Source of the DNA: Myrmaecium sp. VS I D KN 1
Lineage: Eukaryota > Ascomycota > Dothideomycetes > Valsariales > Valsariaceae
DNA: 64,000 bases
Reading direction: 5' to 3'
NCBI GenBank assembly: GCA_019775845.1
Contig: JADQAV010000060.1
Span: 132,135-196,134, forward strand
In this document: positions 44,255 through 57,010 of the stretch, one piece after another
Position numbering within the stretch: the first letter of the stretch is position 1
Layout of the letters: each line of letters begins with the position of its first letter
Position numbers and translations under genes: made by a program
Notes under the pieces: generated by a model
What the model was told of the DNA's origin: nothing
The model's database searches: none
What the model saw: the letters and a program-made list of their open reading frames with translations, nothing else

Positions 44255-45578
44255 TTTAACCTAACTCCCACCAACAGCGACGCGAAAAGGTGTGATGGTC
44301 GTGGTGATTAGTTTTATATATATATATAAAGATGATGTCCGGCGCGCAGACTCATCATGCAAAATGACGGATGACTTGTCGTCCATAGGGCGTGGGGAAA
44401 ATCCGTCCATGGTTCCCCACATGTCAGACCCACCCCCCGCGGGTAACCGAGAGGAAGAGGCTGCCGTTCAGTTGTTGACCGCATCGTTCGCACCACTCCC
44501 GGACGATATAAAATAGTGATAATGCCAGTGCGATCGATCACCTTCCCATAGTCAGGCACTGATCGACTCATCCTGTAGCAGATGCAAGAGGAGGCGGTGA
44601 TGGAGAGAAAGGGGGATATTCGTCCTCCGTGACCTCGGTGAACCGCATGCCACTCGCACTTTCAACGGTGCTGGAACAGCCTGGCCCGCAAGGATGTAGA
44701 GATAGAAACATGCTTACCGATCCTTCGAGGCACCAGAACAGAATACTCGTAACTAGCACTTTCCCTGAAAGAAGCAAAACTCACCACCCAGCAAAGAGAT
44801 AACTCCAGCTCGCCCGAACAACGCCCTGACACACACACGCGCGGAGAAACACCGACGCATCGTTGCGGTCAAAGATATCCAATGTATCGTCCCGCACGCC
44901 GCCCTTAGGAACAGATCTGAAAGCTTTTGGATGAAGGTCCTCCCGCGCAACTCCGATTCTGCATAAGCTAGCCATGGCCAAGGTAAAAAGAAGAATCGAG
45001 ATCCTTTTTCCAGAAGGGTAGAAAAAAAGTCAAGTCGCATCTCCCAAAAACTCCCATTCTCATTCTCATTCTCATTCTCGTGTGCGCTTTACGTATTCGC
45101 TACCCATTCCCCTGCCCTCCCCTCCCCCTCCCAATGATAATCATCATCATCCATCATAATGCATGGCATGAGCAAGCCGGGCATCAGAAAAGGAAAGAAA
45201 AGGAAAGGAAAAGTTTTCACATAACAACGTGAACTAGAGGTATCGGCCCCCGAGGAAAAAAGAAAAGTAGAGAGAGAAAAGAAAACTCAAAACGCCAGGC
45301 TGGCTGAACGCTATACGCTATACGCTATACGCTACACGCGATGCGCCGTCGCGGCGCTTGGGGAGAAGAAGAAGGTTCATGTAACGCAATAGCAGAGAGG
45401 TATAAAGTGTAAAAGAGAAAGAAGAAGAGAAAAGGCTCATCAAAAACAAACAGGGAGGGGGGAAAGGGGATAACGCAAAAGCCGCCGGTAATTTCATCAC
45501 CCAAGGAAGCACTTCCCGAGAAGACTCTGCTCTTCGCAATCGGCGGTATTATCTGCCGCAACAAGCACAGAACTAGAG
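44255..45578. other. Intergenic region with simple repeats
   Basis: About 1.3 kb with permease promoter DNA on the left and the 3' flank of the large gene on the right. It contains a (CATTCT)4 hexamer repeat at 45055-45078 and a heptamer repeat listed separately. No gene is supported. Confidence 0.45.
45311..45338. repeat. Heptamer minisatellite CTATACG x4
   Basis: Three perfect CTATACG units and one with a single change (CTACACG) run head to tail in noncoding DNA. Confidence 0.85.
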
Positions 45579-48500
45579 TTAAAAAGTTTCGCTCTCAAAA
45601 CTGTCATACGTTCTCAAAGATCCTAGAAAACAGGTTAGTGCCCGTTGTCGAAATGGGTCGTTGGCATGTAACATACTGTTATCGCTCGGCACAGGCTTCC
45701 TCCGTACAGTGCCGGTGTTTTCATAGCCATCGCTTCTCTGGCTAGGGCTGCGAGCAGCGCTCATAGGCCGCGGGCCCGTGAGTTTGCGCTGCGGAGGCGG
45801 GCTCTGCAGCAAGCTGCTGTGGCCGCTGGGGGCAGGAGAAGGGGTCATATGCTGTGAAGAAGGTATGTCAGTCAAACGCTGAGCGGATAGTCAAGAAGTC
45901 GATATACGTACCTTCCTTCCGGAGTCCGTCTCCAGACTATACCTGCACTCCGGAATCGGCGCAAGGGTGGTTATGATCGCCGGACTGCCCATCATAGCGC
46001 CGGGGCTGGAATACATGGATCGCAGCTGGTATGACTGTTCCGCTTGGGACAGAGGAATCTTGGGCGGCACTTCCGGTACAAGAGGACCGTCGTCTCTGAG
46101 GTTTGACCTAGCAGCGGTGACGGAAGCCTGATTGATTGCTTGTTCAGCAGCCGAGTTAGCAGAGAGGCCGCCCTCGGAGGAGACCGAGACTGGCGACGGA
46201 TCACGACCGCCGCTCAGCCTGTGCCGGTTCAAGGCCAAAGATGGGTTAGAACCCCATTGGTCGGTATCTGGAGACATAGACATCGGCTCGTAAGAGTATG
46301 CCTGCGATTCCAGGTGCGATTGGTGGCGTCCGGTAGGGCCAGGACGGGGTTGGGGGTGTTGGAGGTTCAGCGAGTTGCGATGAGCTTGGTACTTAGGGTC
46401 ATCAAACTCGGAATCAGGGATGAGTGGAGACGGGGATCGAGGCTGCTCGTTCATCTGAGCAGTGTGGGCAGCCTGCTGCGCGTCCAAAGATGTGTTCGAG
46501 CGGAAGCGGTCATCGCTGTTCAGCTCGTAGTCATAGTGGTAGGTTATGTTCACGTCGGAACCGGACCGGGAATGCGCAGAATACGGTCTGTCTTGGCGTT
46601 CGCTACTGTTCCGAGGCTCCTCGGGGTTCGTGGATGAAGTCGTCTTGGACCACCGCGAGATCTTTGGGATGCCAAAAAGAGAGGAGCTGTTCGACTTGTG
46701 CTTCCTTTTGGGGGTGTTGTCTTGGCTTTGAGAGCCCGAGTTCGGCTGCTTCGGCGGTGTATCCTGCATCGAGTTGCGTCTCATATCCTGGGTAGGCGTG
46801 AGGAGACCACCCTGCTTATCGAACTGGTCGAGCAGGTTGGCTTCGTATTCGTCCAGATCCTCATCGCCTTCCATGACAGTGCTAACTCGGTTGTTAGGAC
46901 CCCTACGATTATCAAACCCAGAATGCATAGGATTTGGCCTTGACGAACCACCTGAGAGGTAGCCGGACTGGTTTGGCGTGGACGCCGTGTTCGCTCGTCC
47001 TTCAGGTTCGTAGCCGGGGTCCGTCGGAAGTCTATCCCTCAGGTTTTCGTAAGAAGTCAGACCGCTGTGGGTCTGACCATTTTGCGGAGCTAGCATTGGC
47101 GCTCGCTGTAGTTGCGTTTCCTTCAGTCCTTCCACCTCTCCCAGAAGCTGCATGAGCATAGACTCAATGTTCCCAAGATCATTGGAGCTGCGCATGCTTA
47201 GGCCCTTGAGTGCGCGTTTAAAGACGTTCTTCCTCTTTGCCTGGATTTCTTCTACATCCTCAGTTGAGCGCCTAGGGTGCCGTGGCGGACCCAAGGGTTG
47301 GGGCCGCGGCCCTTGCAAGATCTTCTGCTCCGAGAGGCCGACACGTCTATCGGTATTATCCATGATGAGACGGTCTTGCTCAGCAATAAACTTCTTCATT
47401 TCCTCAAATGAGTTCCGCATCTCCGCAGCACTCCTCACAAGCGTGACCAAGATTTCGGTGTCTCTTGCATTACGCTGAGCATCACGGACGGTTAGATGAT
47501 CCATCAGAGCCACGATGTCCTTCGACTGGATGTAATCCATTCCTTTCCCGGTGGCGCTATCGTACATGGGCGAACCAATAGCATGAGAATCGTCACTGAA
47601 ATGACGGGTATGCTCAGGCTTGAAAGAATCGCCCATGCCCATGCCCATGCCATCGTCGGAAGGCAAATCCATGTTGAGGTACTTCAACTGCTGCGGTTCC
47701 GGAGAGTATCCACCAGGCTGATGTGCCGAAATATAGCCTTCATCCTTCCATAGCGCGGGACTGGAGCCGTTGGCATCATTCCGAGAATAGTAGTTGGCAT
47801 CGTCATCCTCCTCGTGTTCGTCTTCCACGGTAGGTTGGTAACGTTGTTGTTCTTGTCGAGCAGGGCTGAGAGTCTTGTCATGATGGATATGCGCAGGTGC
47901 AGCAGAGCCGGCGCCGAATTTGCCCTCATTCTGTTGCTGGTCTGTATGAAGGCCGCCGCTGGACATTGGAGGAGTAGGGTACCTGTCATAACCCGGCCCA
48001 GGACCGCGAATCTCGGATGGGTTCGTGGTCACGTCAGAATAGTCATCATGATCGTAGCCAATTTCTGGCATGGGATTGTCCTCGGTCGGGAAGGCAGTAG
48101 CACCCATTTGAACGGGATCGTCGTCGGACTCAGCAACGCTTTGGCGTGGAGAGTTCGCGACTTCATCGCCGTCGGTGTTTTGGCCCACCAGAGCACGAGC
48201 GTGGTCCTTCAGGGCTCCCCACCTTTGGCTGCTTGATTCTTGCTGCTCATCTTGCTCGTGCACTTGCTCATCTTCCTGCTCTGATCCCTCCCCATATATA
48301 TCTTCTGGCTGGATTTGCTTCTTCAATGGGCTTGACGCAGATGAATGACCACTGACCGCCGACGGGTCAAGCAGCGAGGCGACAGCAGACTCAACAGCAA
48401 CTGGCGGATGAACATAGTCTGGTTTGGCGCCAACACCCTTCACCTCGCGGGTTGCATTGGTTCGGTCATCATACTTGTAGTCCCCGCTGTCTTCGGTGAA

Positions 48501-50759
48501 GCCAGTGACACGCGAGCCTTCTTCGTGCTGCTCCAGCTCGCGACGGTACTGCTCGTTCTCCTCGTGCTCCCTTCTGAAGAACTCATCCATATCACGAGCC
48601 GGAGTATTCGGTGTGCTGTTATCATTGTAGCTTAGCTCCGACTGAGTCGGACTCATCACGTCCCGCTCAGAGCTAGCGCCTTCCGAGCCCCTGCGAGTCC
48701 GCGCTTTTGTTGTGCTCGATGGAGAAGACAAAGAGTCTATAGAGAGGTCAGATTCTTTTCGCAGGGCGTGGTGACCAGCAGAAGTTGCCGGACTGTGGGG
48801 GGACATCGCACGCTCACGACTCTCGAACTCCCTCTTCAGACTAGCCACGCTCTGTGCCGGACTGAATTCACGCGGAGGCGTATGCGGGGCAAAGTCGCGC
48901 TTTGAAACGGAATCTTTATCTCCGTACGACAACCCTTTGGAAAGCCCAGCTGCACTTAAGGCAGCGGCTCTCGCCTTTGCGCTTATACTGCGTTCGCTCT
49001 TGGCGCTGAGGTTCCCCTCATTCTCCTTGTCGAACACAGACCTTTGAAGAGTGATAGGGGTTCGCGGGGTCCCTGTCGGCGACTTAACCTCCCTAGGAGA
49101 ACCACGGGAGACTTCTCGTACTGGAGTCTCAGGAGCCCGAGATGACCGAGAACCTGGCCGCTCCGACTCCGCCGTGAGAATTGATTCGCGTGTGAGGTCG
49201 GAACCCTTGACAGTACTGTTCAGGGGAAGAGGTGGTATCTCGGTCTTTAAGCGTGTCTCGTCGACGCTTTCAGATTGGCGGCTTCTGCTGCTGCTATGAC
49301 GCTTCCTTCTTTCGGATCTTTCAGAGGCTTCGGATTTCTCTGACTGCGAGTCATGGTGACGGAGGGCTGCTGCGGTAAGACCAGCGCCGACTGCCCCAGC
49401 AGCCGCGGCCTCACGAAGCTTATGCTTATCCTTGCTCTTTCGACGATGCACTTTTTCTTCGTCCTTCCCATCATAACTCCGCATAGATCCCGAACCTCTG
49501 CTAGAACGGCGGCTCTTGCTCTTGACGGAGTCACCTGAGAGAACAGTTCCTGGATCGTCCCCATGTCGATTCAGGACAACCTTCGGTTTTCCGATGCCTA
49601 CATTAGGCGCGCTGGAGGATTTGGAAACCTTGCGGGTAAGGTCTTCGCGAGACTTGCCTGAGGCTAACGCTTCCTTGGTGATCTTTTCAAACATGTCCTT
49701 GTTCTTTTGAGTCTTCTGCTCCTCCTTCAATGCATCGAGCTCGGGAAGGATGAGGCGGCGGATGGCGTCTTCCACGGTTTGCAAAAGCTTCGGGTTGTTG
49801 ATCGAGACTGAAGAACCTGATTTGACGGAGTGCGTGTCGCCGAGCCTTTTAGAGAGGTTCGAGGCCGAGAGTTGACTAGACTCCGTCAAGCTAGAATATT
49901 CATCATCTTTGTGTCTGCTCCTCCGCTCTCTTGGTGAACGAGCACGTTCGACGTCTCTGCTGCGTCGCCGTTCTCGGATGTCACTGCTTCTTACTGACGC
50001 CTCACTCGTCAAATTCTGGCTCGCGAGCTTCTCCATAACTCTCTGTGCGATGCGCTCCTTGCTTAGACTTCTGCTTCGTCGCCGCGTAGGCGCTTTCAGC
50101 TTCTCTTTCGTGATGTCCGGTTCGTCCCGTTCTAAGCTGCGGCTCCGACGTCTTCCGGGGCTTTGAATAACAGGCTCGTTGTCAAGCATACTGTCCGGGG
50201 GCATGGACGAGATATCGGATGGAGGAGAGACGTATTGTCCCTGGGTGAGGTCCGGATTTGATAAGTCGCTGTAGTGCTGGAGGACCTCGATATCCAATGG
50301 TGCTCCAGTCAGATTTGAACCCTCAGAATACGAGAGGTCCGACGGTACTTCGTCCTGAGAAGGCCGGCCACCTAACGATATCCGTCTGGTATATGATGGC
50401 CTCCTATCCCTCCCAGTCTCGGTGATTTGAACGTGGTTGCTGCTGCTTTTGGATTTTCGGTGAGAAGACGGGGTCACTCTGACCCTGACGCTGGGGCGAG
50501 TATGAACGCGGTCGCCGTTCTTGCCCGCCTCGAAATATTCAATCAAGAGGGAGGTGTGGGAGTTAGCCGCCCAGCTCTTGACCCCTTCGAGGTTCTTGGT
50601 CGGTATGGTGACGGGGCTGCCGTCTTCCGGGACGGAGAAGGAGGAGCGGTCAGTCCGCCGTGAGATGTCTGTTGCGACGTCGTCGCCAATCCCGCTGCCT
50701 GTGTCAGTGCTTGGTTCTGTCGGTGGTGGAAGGGGAGGACGGCGAGCGTCTACACCCAT
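45579..50759 (-). CDS. Very large disordered protein, unknown function
   Basis: I do not recognise this protein. Exons in transcript order are 50759-45912, 45851-45677 and 45622-45579, giving 1688 residues. It is rich in Ser, Arg, Glu, Pro and Gln and mostly looks disordered. An N-terminal block NLEGVKSWAANSHTSLLIEYFEAGK (residues about 56-80, shown for position) looks like a conserved structured patch. Arg-Ser clusters such as GRRRSRSLERDEPD and TRRRSRSLSKERIAQRV follow. A short Ala/Gly patch (AAAAGAVGAGLTAAA) near residue 450 could insert in a membrane. Residues about 1090-1240 form probable coiled coils (ARDTEILVTLVRSAAEMR, EEMKKFIAEQDRLIM, IESMLMQLLGEVEGLKE). The last exon codes only LRTYDSFESETF. 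A septal-pore, cortical or scaffold role is guesswork. Confidence 0.8.
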
Positions 50760-53184
50760 CGCGAGGAATCAGAGGTTCAGCGGGGTGGTTGAATACATCT
50801 GCGGTGTGGGTCGTGGGGCGTAAGGCTGTTCGGGATAGTGATAGAGGTCAAACGGACGTGGATGATTACGTATGGCTGATTCGATGGATGGATTCCGGCT
50901 GGCCGGCGTACGAACTCCTCCTGCTCCGTGATTGCACCCTGTGCCTCGCTTTTGCGCGACCTTCGCAGGATGTGCGACAGCGAAACAGCGGGCCTGTCCA
51001 ATGGAGTTGCGACTCGCGGAGAGAGAGCGGCGGGGAGCGGAGGGCTCCGATGCCAAAGCTGAAGGCTGTGGAGATTCAAGTGATGGGAAACTCAGGGGGA
51101 ACGAGAGATGGGCGTGCCTGCGAGACTTGCAATGTCAGTTGCTGAGGACATCGGCGGCGGTGGGAGACGAGTGGATTGATTGGAACGGTGTGTGCGGCGG
51201 GAATACCTCAGCGACGGAGCCGAGAGCAGCAAAGCGTGGCACCAGGTTGCGCCCACGCTGCAGACGGACACTCACTCTGGTTGGCAGAAGAAGGCAAGCG
51301 AATGCAGGCAGCGGCACCTTTGTGGGCAAAAAGGTCAGGGAGGGGGGGAGGATGGAGGGAGAGCGGAGTAGAGCAGAACAGAGCAGCACTGGAGAACAGC
51401 AGTCAAGCTGGGCACGGCGGAGAGGCCTGAGGATCGGGATGGCGGGCAGGCGGTCAGAGGGTCGAAGGGGTCGAAGGGTTGGAAAGGTGGAGGGATCTAT
51501 GGATGGGCCGAGGGCAAACCGGCCGGGCAACGTCCGTTGTCAGGCCCACGACACCGCCGCTAACGACGTTAACTTGAGAGCCCTGCCCGTTGCCGCTGCC
51601 GTACCGTCCCCGTTCCATCCAACCCATCCATCATCCCCATCCCACGCGCCAATCCACGTCCAGCAAGCATATGCGCAGGCATTGGTCCGACCAGGACGCG
51701 AAGGGGGCAGGGAAGCCCGTCCAGCCACCGCTTTCCCTCCTCCACTCACTGCCGTGCTCGCCGACCATGCAGCGTCGCCTATGGAGTTACTCCTACGACC
51801 GTGGCTCTGCTCTGAAGACGTGATCCTATCGTTTACCGTCCCTAGGTTCTTGTACAGATCAAATTTACCCAGATTAGTGACTGCTTCCACGAGTTCCAGA
51901 CATGTGCGCGGCAACACTTCTCCTGTGGCTGGGGAACAGGAACGAAAGGTCCTTCCGTCCATCCATCCTCCATCATCGAGCGTCCATCCGATCTCTCGGT
52001 GGCCAGCCGGCAAGTCCTACCAGCCGGCACAGCCCTCTCCTCCGCAAGTCGCACCATCTTGCGGCGAGGGCAAGTTGCTGTCTCGAGGATGCGATTGATC
52101 CGATACGTAGATCTATCTACTTCAGTAGCAGTCAAAGACTCATCAACACTCAATAAGAATATCCCTCAACCATCGCGAGCGCGCAAAACAAAAACACACC
52201 TCCATCCAGCTGTTGTTCCCCGCCCCGGCGCAACTGTCACCCATCAGTGGGTAGGTTGGTCGTTAGTCGCCTCGTCCCGCAGCTAACTACCAGCGGGCAC
52301 GGAACGATCGTCGCGGAAAAAACTGTGGGGCCCGATGATGGAAAGCCCGGCAGGGCAGGGCATGTGGTGGTCGGAGCGGAGCGGTGGGCTGCCAGCACAG
52401 CAACGACGACTAGTCGCTAGGTTACCAACCTCCCCTCCCTACTCCCCAACCCCCACCACCGCTCGCAATCGACTCGTCCGTGATCACAGCGGAGGTGAAG
52501 TCCCCGACTGATGATGAATTATTGGGAGTGAGTTGAGGTGGTTCAGGGAGTCGCCCGGGGAGGGGGAGGTTCTCCCCTTCCTCCTCGGATGTCGCTCCGG
52601 ACGGCAGCATTGGCACGAACTCAAATCGCGAGACGAAAGAGGAAAACATAAAGAATGATGACACTTGGTCAACACGTTGATGACAGGACTAGATCATGTT
52701 GTTCATGGATGAGAGGGGGCGGAAGAGATATTTCCGGTAGACTAATCACGCTGACATGGCCGCGAGCCAGACCATCCGTCCGCCCTGTAACAAGCAAGGG
52801 ACATATCTGACATGTCTGTCAGGCTGGTGAACTACGGTTCGACTCGCCATCCTTCGTCACCTTCGATCATCTTCATGCAAGCCTTAGCCTCTACCCGAGT
52901 CCTCGCCTACAGCTGTCAATGTATCCCCGTTCCGGTTCCGCGGGTGAGTGGCAAAGCAGCACTGGTGCCCGCAAGGCTGACTGACTCGTCAAGCGTATGT
53001 ACGTGAGCCTCTTACAGAATGCATCGATAAAAATGACCTTTCCCAGACGTTCCGAGTAACTAGCCATCGTTGACTGCGCAAACCAAGGATGCATGATCCC
53101 TCCTTCTAGCCTTTGACAGCCTTTAAGCTTACAAGTGTATGCATGGGTCGTTCAGTCCTGATAACTTCCAATCCCTGTAGAACG
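50760..53184. other. Long upstream region of the large gene
   Basis: About 2.4 kb between the start of the large gene and the 3' end of the SAM/HMG gene. It is GC-rich with many CCATCC and TCCGTCC words. A 388-codon plus-strand open frame at 50932-52098 is compositionally skewed, has no domain or intron pattern and overlaps the likely promoter, so I do not call it a gene. Confidence 0.4.
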
Positions 53185-55853
53185 TCACGGGGCATTGCTT
53201 TCCGCGGCAACGTGGTGGTGGTGATACACCACCCTGTCGATATTATGAACAGTAACGAATGGATCCCGAAGCAGTTGAAGTATATCATGGACAACAGTAC
53301 GCAACTCTTGTCGCTCACGTGCGAGCGGCGGCGGAAGAGATCGACCCCAGGTTGTGGTTGGCTGGCCTCGTTCCGAGAGCACATATCCGATGGTGGAGGA
53401 AGGGGTAGGTGGAAGGTTCGAGGAGGTCAAGGGACTGATTGAGGATGCTGGCGTCGTAGGGGTGACAACGTCGCCTGGCATTTGCGAAGAATAGGCCGAG
53501 TCTTCGGACATGCGCCTCTGAGGAATAGGAATAGGAACAGGAGAGTTGCCTTTGCAGATGTCCACCAGCTTCGAATGGATCGGTCGTAAAATCTCGAGGT
53601 ATCTCTGCGTAATGCCGTCGCCATCGCACCATATGAGCAGTGTTAGGCAATGATTTACGGCTTCAAGATCCTCTTCGAGCTTATGGTACGACGAGTTGAG
53701 CACCTTCTGCGAAGCACTATACAATAAGATGCTGCAAGCGTTGAACGTAGGGTTGACAGCCACCCAGCATTGCCGAGGCCGGCTGCCGTCCGCTCGTAGG
53801 ATCGCGGCAATACGCGCTATCTGGTAAGCTGTCACGACACAGTAGTCCTGATAGCGGCAGACTTCTTCGTAGGAATCCCGCAGGGTCCATGTCCCGACCA
53901 GATGGTACTCGGCGACCGCTACCAGAAGCTTCCGGTGCAGCAATGTAACGGCACCGAGGAAGAGCTGACGCAGTCAGCTCGTGGCCAAGAACGCGGCATC
54001 GGCGCGACTTACCATATGGATCAACATTATCGACCGCTTGCACAGGTCCGTGTATTCATTTGACCCCTCGCCTGTGAGAGTAGATAAGTGCATCGACTGC
54101 GGGAGCTCCCGATGCCAAGCCTCAAGCCTCTCCATGTGGTGTCGGACATAATCGACAAAAACGTCTTTCCTCGAAACGAAATCCATGGCAATCCCTGCTG
54201 CTATACGACTCAGCTTTACACTGTGTACTTGGATGCTGAGTGAACAGTTAGCTGCCATGCACGACGTCCCGAGAAACAAGTACATACCAATCCTCGACAC
54301 TGCCACCTCCTCCTTCCGTGGGCCGACAAGCATACTGAAAGTGTCAGCAACTAATTGCGAAAGTGCGTGGTTTGACTTCTACATACATCAAGCTCTTCCG
54401 TAGTTGCTAGGGACGACCCATAGCCGACAGTGTACGTGAGCCAGCTACTACAATCAGCAATGCTTCTTCGTTCGTTTAGCGTTTGGAATTACTTACCACT
54501 CTATATTGAGGGCGGTTCGCAACACGTTGCCCCAATAAGCCTTTACATCATAGTATTGCGCTTCACCGACTCCCCGACGGTGTAGCTCTGCGCGCCCGAT
54601 TTGGATCGCAGCACGTACCAGATTGCGGGACCGTGAGGGTTCTTCCAGAGGGCGGTAGAATGAAAGACATACGAAGAGGCGCATGCAACGAAGGTACCGA
54701 GCTATATGGAGTTTCCGGAGGCCCCTTAAGCAGGAAAAGTACAATGACCTACTGAGCTCCCTCGAGACGGACTTGTCATAATAGCTTCCCACAGCGGCCA
54801 TGGCTAGCACATCCAATAGTGCCCACTCATCAGTTTGCTCTTGAGGCTTGTAGATGGCATCCACTAAGACTCCTATCTCTACCCAGGGGTATACGAAGAA
54901 GAAACTATCAGTCCCTTCGGAGAAACACTTAACCAAGTTCCTGACAGACTCCTCAGGCGGTGGGTTATCCGTATCGAATGTTTGATATTCAGCGGTGGGG
55001 CCGACAAGAAGCGCGGAGAGTTCGCCTATGGCTTCGTCGATCGCATACCTAGAATGCTCACTGCCGCCATCGGGGTCCTCAAATTCAGATCGGTCTGAGT
55101 AGGTCGTGGGGCTTTGATCCTGTCCGTGCTGCGGACCGGACGAGGCGGAAGAAGCCCCGGCATGGCGAATACTATTGGAACCATGTTTCGCCCGAAAGTC
55201 CTCGAGGTAAGTTTGGTGGGCGCGGTATTCCGGCGTTAATTTGTAGTACTCCATCTGATTCTCGTAAGCCTGAAGGGCCAGAGATGCAGGCTCCTCCCAC
55301 TTGACCAGTCTCTCATGCGCGTCCATCTCTTGCCAGCGCCTGCCGACAATCCTCGCGATCTCCACGAAGGACAGAGCACTAATGGCTGGGTCCGACCTGA
55401 CATACTCTGCAAAGTTGACATACGCTGTCTTCGGCCTCTTCGGGGCGTTTGGATCGGGCTTAGGGTGTCTTCGGTATCTGCGCTTGCTGGTCTTTCCCTC
55501 TCCCCTCTCCTCTTTGCGCTTCGAGGGGTTGCTAGGCGGTGGCGGTAGGGTGGCAGTAGCACCAGGGGCCGGAGGAGATGTCGTAGATGCACTCTTGAGA
55601 CCTCCTCTTGCGTTTGCTATCTCACGCTGTAGCTTCCGCCGATGGCCCAGCTTGAACCCCATTCCCTCCATGTCCTCGTCGGTTATGTCCATAAGGGTGG
55701 GCCAGTCATCGAAACCATTTTCGCGTAGGACTTGCTCGTAGAAGCCGATCCCAACTGTGAAGCAGTCTCAGTGATGTCCCTGGAAAAGGCGTCCGGTATC
55801 GATGACTTACTCTTGTCCAGGACCTCCGCGAGGTCCGGAGGAGAATCTGTCAT
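53185..55853 (-). CDS. SAM-domain / HMG-box transcription regulator
   Basis: Nuclear DNA-binding protein combining an N-terminal SAM-like domain, an HMG box and a long region resembling the fungal-specific transcription-factor domain. Exons in transcript order are 55853-55811, 55754-54497, 54444-54387, 54334-54288, 54235-54013 and 53964-53185, giving 802 residues. SAM part, residues about 1-66: LAEVLDKIGIGFYEQVLREN, then ITDEDMEGMGFKLGHRRKLQ. HMG box, about 115-185: DPNAPKRPKTAYVNFAEYVR, FVEIARIVGRRWQEM, ALQAYENQMEYYK. A basic run KRKEERGEGKTSKRRYRR before the box may be the nuclear signal. From about 250 to 650 it resembles the middle homology region of Zn2Cys6 regulators (PWVEIGVLVDAIYKPQEQTDEWALLDVLAMAAVG in parts), but no Zn2Cys6 cluster is present. 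The C-terminus is Pro/Ser-rich. Filamentous-fungal HMG proteins often act in sexual development; that role is inferred. Confidence 0.87.
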
Positions 55854-57010
55854 GGTGGATGGGATGACGTAGTGCGTGATGGGCAGGAGATAAGACCAAG
55901 GCCCGCGATCTCTTCATTATATGTCAGCTAACCGATGTCGTGTAAGCCAGGAAGGTCTGCGAGCGTTGTTGTGAACGACAGACTGGAGGTGCCTCCGGGC
56001 TCGTTTGATATGGAAAGAGCGCCTCAACGCTTCACACGCCTCTCCGGTCCCTGCAGCGATGGGTATCAAATTGTGAGATGATGCTTGCACAGAGAGCGGC
56101 GGTCGCAAGACATGTACACAGTCGTCGCGGAGGCGCCTTCCGGGAAGAGGGTACGATGATGTCGCTGCGCGCCGCTGCAAGTGAGATCCGCGCGCGCGAA
56201 AGGGAACTCGAGTAATGGCACTGGAGAGCTGGGGGCCCATGGTAAACGATAGGCCGGAATCAGGTCCGGTCCGCTAAGAACGCCCGGTCCCGCGATGGGT
56301 TTACCGGACCCCACCTCGACTTGCTCTCCGGGTCGCCGAGGGCCAAAGCACCCAGGCCTTCGGCTTGTCAGCAGAACCGCGCCCAGTACCAAACTCTGTG
56401 AGCTTCATTGCGTAGTTAGCTAGTACCCTATGGAGTAGGTCCCTCCAAGACAGCAGCTGGTGAGCCATCTACTCAGGGCCTGTTTATTTACCTGCCTTGC
56501 GTGGAACCGAATGTGGCGCCGGTAACGCGTGAAGGGCTCAACCGTACTATAAATGTTAGGGGTAACAGTAAGGGTATATTGTAGGAGTGGAATACTCCAT
56601 AGGAGTATAGGTACTTGAACATAGAAATTGATTTGTTATAATTAGGTATAGACAAACGGGCCCATAGAATCGAGAGTTTGGTATAGACGCATTGAAACGG
56701 GTTTTTATAACTCGAAATAGGACGTTTCCGCTGGATATAAGAGAGTAATAACAGCAATGGGACTTTGCTTACTATAATTTCTGTCCTACGTCACTGGTGG
56801 GGAGAGTTACTCATCACTGTCACCCTAAAGTTAGGTAACTGATTACCTACTCGCATTCTGACACGGCGCGAAGAAAAGACATCCTCGGCGAAGGTGGATT
56901 GGAAGCCTCTCCAACTCCCCGTGCTCCACTGACAGCCGAGTTCAGATCCTCGTAACTCCCGAGTAGCCTCACATCCACCACATAACTACATACCTTACGA
57001 TATCCTGCGA
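55854..57010. other. Divergent promoter with an AT-rich island
   Basis: About 1.16 kb between the SAM/HMG gene and the methyltransferase gene. The stretch 56530-56790 is clearly more AT-rich than its flanks and carries a perfect interrupted palindrome (56592-56608). I see no gene. The island might be the remnant of a mutated repeat. Confidence 0.45.
56592..56608. repeat. Palindrome ATACTCC-ata-GGAGTAT
   Basis: Two 7-bp arms are exact reverse complements with a 3-nt centre. A further GGAGT half lies just upstream, so the site contains three overlapping half sites. It is a plausible dimeric protein binding site or chance within an AT-rich patch. Confidence 0.5.

Noticed and set aside
50932-52098. 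388-codon plus-strand frame upstream of the large gene
   Set aside because: Not antisense to a gene, but composition is skewed, there is no domain, signal peptide or splice pattern, and it covers the expected promoter and leader of the large gene.
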